Below, piece after piece: positions 56,796-64,000 of a stretch of DNA of 64,000 nucleotides. The first letter of the stretch is position 1; each line of letters begins with the position of its first letter. The DNA is from Lotus japonicus. Lineage: Eukaryota; Streptophyta; Magnoliopsida; Fabales; Fabaceae. The notes under the pieces are model-generated. The model was not told where the DNA came from. It did not search any database and worked only from the letters and a program-made list of their open reading frames with translations. The position numbers and the translations under genes were made by a program. The DNA is taken from the NCBI RefSeq assembly GCF_012489685.1, contig NC_080042.1, positions 19,978,150 to 20,042,149 on the forward strand, read 5' to 3'.

Positions 56796-57919
56796 CCTTA
56801 TAGTTATTACGCCTATTAATACCTTATTTGACCGTAGCTCGTATTTTAGCTATAGAAGTTATACGAGGTTTAGAATGACACGCTAAGCTTAGAAAGTAGT
56901 CTTCTACCGATACGTTTAAAAGGAAGCTAGAAGCTGAAGAATGAATCTCATAGAGATTTCTTATGGATAGTATACGTATGATGTCGAGGGCGTGTAGTTC
57001 CGTAGCGGAATCGTTGAGGATTTGAGGTCAGGATATTTGTGACTATTGGATGATAGGAACTCATTGACTGTTCCAGTGGGTTTTTCTAAATTTCACCTTC
57101 GATGTATTAGGCTTGATCAACTTAATATTGAGGGGGTGATATTCGGAATCAGAGCTGGCTATGGACTTTGATAGAAGGATTGGTAAGATTAACTTGATTG
57201 GATCGAGAATTAGTCGAGCTGGGGGGAAAAAGTTCGCATTAAGTATAAGTTCTCTTGCGAAGGAGATATAGTTTGAAGAAATGGATATTCATTTAGGAAG
57301 CATTGAAGAATTAACGGACATTAGAGGTCCAAACTTGGTGAAGGTTCAGGTTTTAAGTCTATGAATTGTTGTCTCAAGTTTCTAGGACTCGAAGTTGGTT
57401 CGAATTTGATAGAGAGATTAAGAAGTTGATTGACGAGATGGTGATCAGGTTACAGAAAAGGGAAGTGTTAGTATTAAGATGAACACTTGAGGTTGTCATA
57501 TTTGGACAAGTTGCTTAAAGTCTAAGAGTGAATGAAACTTGTTATGGATTTCGGTGATACAAGCTAGAGATTAGCGAGTGAATTTTGCTAAGTGGAATGA
57601 GAATCTTAGGGTAAAGATTGACTTCAGAAGCTGGAGATCATATTCGAGTAAGAGTTTTAGTGGTGTCATCATTGACGATTGTAGTTAAACCTCGGCAAGT
57701 TGAAAGATGTTATGTCTGTTGAGACGCCGTCGAACCAGCATTGGGGCTAGAAGAGTGAAACAATCGAAGAGAAAGCAGAGTGTTTTAGTGAAAATTATTT
57801 GGAATAAAGACACGGACGGTGTTATGTGGGAGTTAGAGGAAAAGATCAAGGAATAATATCCAGAACTATTACTGACCCTTAAGTTTCGAGGACGAAACTT
57901 TCTTTTTGGAGGGTAGTAA
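56796..57919 (+). other. Residual internal region without recognisable pol
   Basis: No protease, RT or integrase motif was found. A few phrases with gypsy-pol flavour remain around 57.28-57.55 kb, but they are in broken frames. The end contains a purine-rich tract (ggagggtagtaa) before the 3' LTR. Confidence 0.6.
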
Positions 57920-60900
57920 TGTAAGACCCAAGATTTTAAGCTTAGGATCAGTGGAAGAGATTTCCATTTACGATTAGGGTTGATGTATTGTGAAGGGAAA
58001 CCTGAACTAGAGTTTACCAAATGAAATAAATTTATGAAGGAGAAAGTTCAGGAAAAGTCAAAGGATTACATCATGATCGATAAAAGTTATAGTACGATCG
58101 TTATACGCTTAACCTAGGTCAGAAACCCTAGTATATAGCTAATTTTCACTTTTAGGCACGATGGAAGTTAATTCCAAAAATCTTCAGAGAAATGTTAGAA
58201 CTTCTCTTTTTCCATATATCAAAATCGTTTCGAGGCGAAACTCTAGGATCTACGAACGTCCGATTCCAATCATCGGAAGTTTGCCGAAACCGAATACCTG
58301 GTATTTCAAAACCCTAGAATTTCTCGACGATGAAGACTTTTTCTATTCAGAGCTTCAAATGATTATTCTACACGCGTACACCCATTTCTCTTGATGATTT
58401 CAATCTTTCTTCCGAAGGAAGTTTTCCATTCCGACATTCGATGCAAAAAGCAACTTATCGGGTAAAATAGTTTTATACCGACTATGCTTTAGTTGCCAAA
58501 AATACAAAGAGACCTCATTTTAGTTTTGGAATTCTTTCGCCAAAACATATCTACTAATTCACGGAGTATGACGCCGGAAAAATTAGATTCGCAAAACTTT
58601 CATTTTCCCGCGAATTTCCAACTTTTATATATAGCAAAGAAAGGAAGAAAAACTCAAATTTTCCTCCATTTTCTTCATCAAGGCCGCGAGTTCTACAAGG
58701 GAGGGAGAAGAGAAGATTTTCTTCATCGTTTGCTTGATCGTCGATCAATCAATTGCTACTTCAAGGCTTCGAGGTATAGTCGCTAATCCTTACCTCTGAT
58801 CGCTTTTTCCATAGCTTTTCTGTAGAGTTTTCTGAGCGGATAGTTTATGGGTTTTTGCAAAACTATCCTGAATCTTTCATTTCTGATTCTAAACCTCTTC
58901 TATATGTGCCCAAGATCACTTCTGCCGGGTTAAATTTTCCGTTATGTCGCCGGAATTCCGCCGGAATCAATTTTAGCCTTAAATACCCATTTTTGGAGTT
59001 TTTGAGGTAAAGCTTCAACCTTTAGGCTAAAACATATCGCCTTAGCTTAGTGTTAGTAGGATTAGTTGTCATAAACGTCGTTAGTAACGTCCCTGCAAAA
59101 TTTGGTTTTTGGGATTTCAGTTTTGAAATTTCTAAGTTAAAAATCATGACCAAAATACCCCTGCGACAGTTTTTGATCCGATAATTTTTCCGAGTTCAGA
59201 ATACCCTTAGTTACGGCTAATGAAAGCATAGGAACCAAGTTTGATCGAAGAAAAATTGAGCCCCACAATTGTGAAAAGTGGCCGAGCCCTATAGAGGAGG
59301 AGGGGGAAAATTCCTTTTCCGAAAACTTGTCCTTTCGCGCTAGATTATCGTACCTCGGAGTATGAACTACTTCGTGTAACCTTAGTGAGCATTGATAGCT
59401 TAGTTTCCGATAGATTTTGATAGAATTATGTGGTTTTACTTTAAAGGTTCTTTTGAAGAATTTCCTGAAGATCAAGGAGCTCATTGTGAAGGAACGTTTG
59501 AGGAGAACGCTGGAATAACTAGAGGTAAGGGCAACTTACCTTGCTAGTTAATGCTTTAGGTGTCGATGAATTCGACTAGATTTATTGTTTATGCACTTGT
59601 TTGTGTTTGACTGGTAAAATGTTTTCTGAGGCTTCGGCTGACAATGTAGATGATTCATCTACTGAATGTTTTTGAGAGTGAATTACATGCTATTGTGCTA
59701 TGTGGGTAATCTAGGATGTGTGGTGCATGCTTTATACGCTAAGTGTTAAGTGTTTATGATGAGATTTATGGATATATGACATGTTGTTGATTGTGATGAT
59801 TTAAATATGCTTTGCGCTAGAAACTGAGATTCTGAATGGTGAGGATAGCGGGCAGGTCATGCCGATTTTATTTTGAGAGTTTTGGAGGAAGTTTGATAGG
59901 ACGAATGAGATTAGGGCCTTGTTATGATGTGTATGGATCGAGACATTCTCTGGAGTCATTTGGGGATTTGGAGATCCCGAGAACTTATAGGATTTGCGAT
60001 AAGACTAAAAGGATATTATTTTGAAAAGAAAACTCATAAGACATTAAACAACCTCTAAATCTTTAAGTAATGGCGTTAACCTCGAAAGGAAGCTTTGGAT
60101 GCAAATCTTAGTTGTGGAAAATGAGAAGTGTCGTCGGATCCAAGTGTTGAGAAAGTTGAGAAGTTTTGAGTATGTTGATACTCTTGTGCTGTGGGAGCAG
60201 TTATGTCGTTGGGCTATCCGAGGGATAAGCCGGGAGACTGATAGTTTTCGAGTATGTCGATACTCTTTGCTCGCTGAGCAGTTTTTGACCATCGGATGGA
60301 GATGAGTCGGATGATTCGAGGAATCATCATGAGTTAAGTGTATACCTTCGGGTACAGTTTATGCCTTCGGGTACAGTTTATGCCTTCGGGTACAGTTTAT
60401 GCCTTCGGGTACAGTTTATGCCTTCGGGTACAGTTTATACCTTCGGGTACAGTTTATGCCTTCGGGTACAGTTTATGCCTTCAGGTACAGTTTATGCCTT
60501 CGGGTACAGTTTATGCCTTCGGGTACAGTTTATACCTTCGGGTACAGTTTATGCCTTCGGGTACAGTTTATGCCTTCGGGTACAGTTTATGCCTTCGGGT
60601 ACAGTTTATACCTTCGGGTACAGTTTATGCCTTCGGGTACAGTTTATGCCTTCGGGTACAGTTTATACCTTCGGGTAATTCGGACATCGACGGGGGATAT
60701 GATCGACCGTGAGGTTAGGATCGACCTGTTGATTGTCGGGCATAGCGGAGGGAAAAGTCGACCCGCAGGGTTAGGACTGATCCGGCTATGTCAAGGTTGT
60801 AAGTGACACTCGGGGGTTATGGTCGACACAATGCCAGTGTTAGGACCGACTCAAACGTGCCCAACCTACTCTTTCTGGAACCGTCGAGAGTGACGTTTCA

Positions 60901-61707
60901 TTGACATATCATGCACTCTAATTGTATCGTTATATGTTTTGATGAGTTGATGTTGATAAACATCGTTATGTGTTTTGATGAGTAGATGTTGATAGATATC
61001 GTTATGTGCTTTGATGATGGAATTGTACTAGAGTGTTGATAACATGCTATGTTTAAACCTTAGGGTAGACAATGCAGAACTTATATGTATATAGACAACA
61101 TATATATATATACCCCTTATACTTTATCTGGTGTCTTGTATTCTCTATCCTATATTCCGTAAGTTGACCCTTGCACGTGCTACCTGTGTTTGGGGGGCTA
61201 TGTATGCCCTTTTTGTCAGATGCCGTCGATGGATTCTTTCGTGATTCTTCGTCATTCGGGGAAGACCCGGAGCGAAATGACTACCGCTGAGCCTTCGACG
61301 TGGACCCGGACTTCATGCATGACCAGATGAGAGTCGATGATGGAAGTATAGGGGATGAGTGTTTAGAGTCTACTAAGGTTGGGTGTTAGTGTCATAGCTC
61401 TGACTTATTCTTATTTTTGGAGGGCTTGTGTTGCTGACACTTGACCTATCATTTTGGGGATTGTACATTTTGCCTACGGGCGTTACACTTTTCTACTTTC
61501 CGTCACTGGAGGTTACTCGTGACGAGGTCGCTACTTACAGCGGGGAATGTTATATGTATTGTGTATTAGTTCTGTTACCTTTCGCATTTGGGTTTTATTC
61601 AATTCAGTCTTGTCTTAGTTATTATTATAAAAAAAAAATATTTACGTTTTTCCGCATTAAGTTTATTTTGGTTACTAAAGTGACGCCACCGAAATCGGGG
61701 TGTTACA
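57920..61707 (+). repeat. gypsy 3' LTR (3788 bp)
   Basis: The complete LTR runs from TGTAAGACCC to GTGTTACA. A TATATATA box is at 58626-58633. It contains a 19-bp array at 60340-60678. Short spurious ORFs occur in it. Confidence 0.93.
60340..60678. repeat. 19-bp tandem array, 3' LTR (about 18 units)
   Basis: The same unit as in the 5' LTR, with a different distribution of variant units, for example one ttcagg variant near 60481. The two arrays have evolved separately since insertion or underwent unequal exchange. Confidence 0.95.
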
Positions 61708-61712
61708 GTTTC

Positions 61713-62958
61713 CTTGATTGCGCCACGTGTCTTCTAACTCGTCAGGTTTGTTCACCCTCTCACCGGCGTTTCTGGTCACCGTTCCTCCGCCGTGCCCAGT
61801 GTTGGACAAATCATCAGTATTTGAAACATCTTCTGGATCCATATTTCGCTGAGAAATGTCTTCCTCATCTCCGTTCTCCCAAGTGTTCGTTTCCTTTGAG
61901 TCCAATGATGAATTATCAACAGGATTTTCAGCATGAGCCTCCTCCCTTTTACAATCATGAGCGAGTGAAGTTTCCCGTTCGATAATAATCGAGCTGACCC
62001 CGGATTCGAACTGTATTGTTACTTCTCGAGGGTTGAATACCGGTACCGTCGTCTCCACCAATATTCTTGCATAATCCAAGTGTTCTTTTCTTTCTGTAGG
62101 ACCATCCATACATACGTACCTTCCAAAAGTAGTTGCCACCATATCAAAAAAATCACCATTCCAGGCACACATCGGTACCTTCCATAGTCTCACCCACACC
62201 AAGTGTGATGTAGCACACCATAACTCTGGTGTCAAAGAGATTCCTTCAAAGCGATCCTCAAAAAAACCCCTCGCTTCCTTTAAAAAATCTTTATCCTCTT
62301 CGGATTGAAATTCTAATAACACTTCCTTCGCCCCCATGGGTTTGATGTTAAAGCTTGTTAAACCATTTCTAATAAAAATCTCCTGCAAGCTTTCTATGGA
62401 CTGTAAACCATGCATCGATGCCCCCGCGCACCGTTTGAGCCATTCTTTATCTATATTGGACGTCGTGTATGAAAGGCTCCCATCTCCTTGAAGTTTTTCT
62501 GTCAAGGCACCTGTAGCTTTCACCTTTGGTTTCCAAATTTTTTGTTGATGCGATTTATCGATCTTCCTAGTCTCTGAGGGTCTCCATATACGTTGTGCTT
62601 CGCCTTGACGAGGTACTCTTTGATACTTGGCTTTCTTTACCTCCAGGAACGCCCCATCCAACCGTAATCCATTGAACTTTCGGATTGCAATCCAAGCTTC
62701 CTCATCAGTGTTGTAACGTACAAAACCAACTCTGAAACGCCTTCCCACCCTTCTCTGCCTTTGGACGAAAATTTCACGCAGATGTCCAGCTTTAGAAAAT
62801 ATGTTTTCCACTTTCCTCCTTGAAATCCTATCACCCAAGCCATCAATGAAAACGGAGAAGGATAATGTTTGTCTCCGATCATTGGTTTGCATTTGTCTTC
62901 CATTCCGTGGCCAGTGATCCTGCCGGACATCGCCTGCCCTAGCAGAGCGTGAAAACAT
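61713..62958 (-). pseudogene. LINE-B ORF1, N-terminal part (RRM), split by gypsy insertion
   Basis: The ATG at 62958 opens an ORF with an RRM at about residues 30-110 (SFSVFIDGLGDRISRRKV, RVGFVRYNTDEEAWIAIR, FLEVKKAKY). A central region follows (NIKPMGAKEVLLEFQSE, VWVRLWKVPMCAWNGDFFDM, TTFGRYVCMDGP) that matches LINE-C. An acidic linker follows up to the gypsy TSD gtttc (61708-61712). The frame is uninterrupted to that point. ORF1 probably binds element RNA as the RNP coat. Confidence 0.88.
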
Positions 62959-63027
62959 TATTCAATCCATCAAAAATTATTATTAATATATGTATATAAA
63001 AACTGTCAAATTAAAGTTGATATTTAT

Positions 63028-63122
63028 ATATTTTAAAATCATATTAAAATTTATGTTAATTTATATTCGAGTTCATATTTAATTTGTTAACGTAATTAAT
63101 ATTCTATCTTATAAATATCAAT
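63028..63122. repeat. AT-rich host tail between LINE-B and the dUTPase retrocopy
   Basis: It contains the LINE-A empty site (attaatattctatct, near 63.09-63.10 kb) followed by caataatcatataa as in block A after 24.09 kb. Confidence 0.65.
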
Positions 63123-63132
63123 AATCATATAA

Positions 63133-63591
63133 TTTTTTTTTACATAAAAAGGGAGCATAATGCCAATGATGAGGATGAGAACACAAGACTTAAGATTAAA
63201 CCCAAGTTTATTGCATAGAAAAAAGAGAGACAAAATCACCAAAACCCATTCTTCTTGTACATGCCAGTAATCTAATCCTAAAATGCAATAAATCATGTAG
63301 CATAATCATAGTTAGAGAATTAAAAATTAAACCCCAGTTGATCCAAAACCACCTTCACCTCTGACAGTATCATCCAAATCCTCAACTTCAGCAACCTCAA
63401 GCGTCACGATCTTCTCCATAATCATCTGAGCAACCTATCCCCCTTCTTCACTTCAAAATCAACATCTGAGAAATTGAACAATATCACCCCAACCGGACCC
63501 CTGTAAACGACGTCGATCACTCCGGCACCAACATCAATCGAATGCTTCCAAGCCAACCCGATCGCGGTGCGATATGAGCATAGGTTTTTCC
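63133..63591 (-). pseudogene. dUTPase-like: Processed dUTPase retrocopy, 5'-truncated
   Basis: The minus strand encodes the C-terminal half of a plant dUTP pyrophosphatase: [48 protein letters not shown] and [21 protein letters not shown]. The stop is at 63329-63327. No introns are present, a poly(A) lies at 63142-63133, and the TSD aatcatataa is at 63123-63132 and 63592-63601. Two single-base deletions break the frame (after APRSG and after KKGDR). A functional enzyme hydrolyses dUTP to keep uracil out of DNA; this copy cannot. LINE machinery probably made it. Confidence 0.9.
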
Positions 63592-63601
63592 AATCATATA
63601 A

Positions 63602-63821
63602 ATTTTTTATTAATTAGAATAACTCAAAAAAAAATATTCTGTCAAGTGTATATTTGTATATTAAAAGACCCTTATTCATATTTACATATTAGAAAATTTA
63701 TATTTAAATTCATATTTTTGGAAAGAAATTTAATATTTTTAATTTTACATAATGATATTTTTGTTATGTTTTAACAGGATTTCGTTTGACATTCCCCTTA
63801 TTTATGAGAGGGGTGTTCTCT
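63602..63821. repeat. Block B AT-rich tail with LINE-C empty site
   Basis: The phrase gtgtatatttgtatat occurs once here (near 63.65 kb), in the same context as the two TSD copies that flank LINE-C in block A. No gene is present. Confidence 0.7.
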
Positions 63822-64000
63822 TTTTTTTTTGGTAACATGGAGGGGCTAGGCCCCGAAAGCGAAAACAACGCTAAGCTACACGGAGTTGGCTTCCCGCAAA
63901 ACCTGTTGGAATTGAATCTCCACATGAGGTGGGATAGCACTACGAATAGCATCAACCATCTCCCGGTACGGACTAACCAATCGCAATGATGATAATATTT
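63822..64000 (-). mobile_element. LINE 3' end, continuing beyond the window
   Basis: The T-run near 63822-63830 is a minus-strand poly(A). Next to it the minus strand reads AIRSAIPPHVEIQFQQVLREAN, the end of a LINE RNase H (the LREAN motif is typical). The 5' part lies outside the window. Confidence 0.7.

Larger units (their letters stand above)
49022..61707 (+). mobile_element. Ty3/gypsy element (12.7 kb), gag only, giant LTRs
   Basis: TSD gtttc is at 49017-49021 and 61708-61712. The ends are TGTAAGACCC and GGGGTGTTACA. The 5' LTR is 49022-55387 (6366 bp, rearranged) and the 3' LTR is 57920-61707 (3788 bp). The internal region is only 2.5 kb and carries gag but almost no pol. The PBS is of the tRNA-Met type, and the LTR-proximal end reads TTTCGAGGACGAAACTTTC, common in the Tekay/Del lineage. 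The LTRs differ at roughly 20-30 positions over the 2.8 kb they share. It is nested in LINE-B. Confidence 0.9.
44036..63010 (-). mobile_element. LINE-B, RRM/AT-hook L1 element (about 6.3 kb without nested gypsy)
   Basis: The 17-bp TSD ttaaagttgatatttat is at 44019-44035 and 63011-63027, and the minus-strand poly(A) is the T-run from 44036. ORF1 (RRM, two AT-hooks) is followed at once by ORF2 (endonuclease, RT, zf-RVT, RNase H). A 12.7-kb gypsy element (49022-61707) is inserted in ORF1. Plant L1 elements with an RRM in ORF1 are known as the BNR subclade, first described in beet. Block A has the uninterrupted site near 13.65 kb. Confidence 0.92.
35690..63821. repeat. Block B of the segmental duplication
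   Basis: This is the paralogue of block A in direct orientation. It keeps the same backbone of gypsy remnant, SRO gene, promoter and AT-rich tail, but has a different set of insertions: TRIM, solo LTR, promoter amplification, LINE-B with nested gypsy, and dUTPase retrocopy. Homology is lost on the right at the T-run of another LINE tail near 63.82 kb. The block may continue past the window. Confidence 0.85.

Noticed and set aside
58161..58786. ORFs near the start of the gypsy 3' LTR
   Set aside because: They are in U3/R-like LTR sequence and have no family resemblance.

Overview
This is plant nuclear DNA: a very AT-rich, intron-containing, retroelement-saturated segment of a eudicot genome. 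The solo LTR at 39.2-40.4 kb and the style of the Helitron and Mutator-like termini suggest a legume, but that is an impression and not a proof. No tRNA, rRNA, bacterial or organellar gene was seen. Almost all of the window can be explained as layers of mobile elements inserted into each other, and the order of many insertions can be read from target-site duplications (TSDs).

The main structural fact is an old direct duplication. Block A (about 0.8-28.2 kb) and block B (about 35.7-63.8 kb) are paralogous. Each carries a remnant of a Ty3/gypsy pol, then a minus-strand RCD1/SRO1-type gene (WWE, PARP-like and RST domains, six coding exons, a 5' UTR intron and a TATA box), then an AT-rich tail. 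After the duplication each block collected different elements, so one block often preserves the empty site of an element in the other. Block A gained a Mutator-like MITE (1254-2021), a tandemly doubled MITE-like element (7.4-9.0 kb), a 3.9-kb Helitron (9214-13133), LINE-A (13686-24075) with an intact copia element nested in it (17281-21983), and LINE-C (24170-28009) with a MITE inside. Block B gained a 353-bp TRIM (36582-36934), a solo LTR inside SRO exon 1 (39215-40423), a tandem amplification of the SRO promoter (41.85-42.95 kb), LINE-B (44036-63010) with a 12.7-kb gypsy element nested in it (49022-61707), and a dUTPase retrocopy (63133-63591). Both SRO copies are broken, by unrelated lesions.

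The unique stretch between the blocks (28.3-35.6 kb) holds a Pack-MULE-like element with mTERF gene fragments (28346-29719), a LINE 3' tail, the intron-containing 3' half of an RGLG-type RING E3 ligase gene (30058-31224), a Tekay/Del-like gypsy scrap, and a Tat-like gypsy fragment with an antisense ORF and an LTR.

The only apparently intact large coding gene is the copia polyprotein at 17702-21700. Its two 289-bp LTRs look identical by eye. The gypsy element at 49-61.7 kb has a good gag ORF but almost no pol. Its 5' LTR has been converted into an inverted repeat with arms of about 3 kb. LINE-B and LINE-C belong to one L1 subclade with an RRM plus AT-hook ORF1 (BNR-like), while LINE-A has the more common DUF4283/CCHC ORF1. 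No CRISPR array or operon-like system is present.
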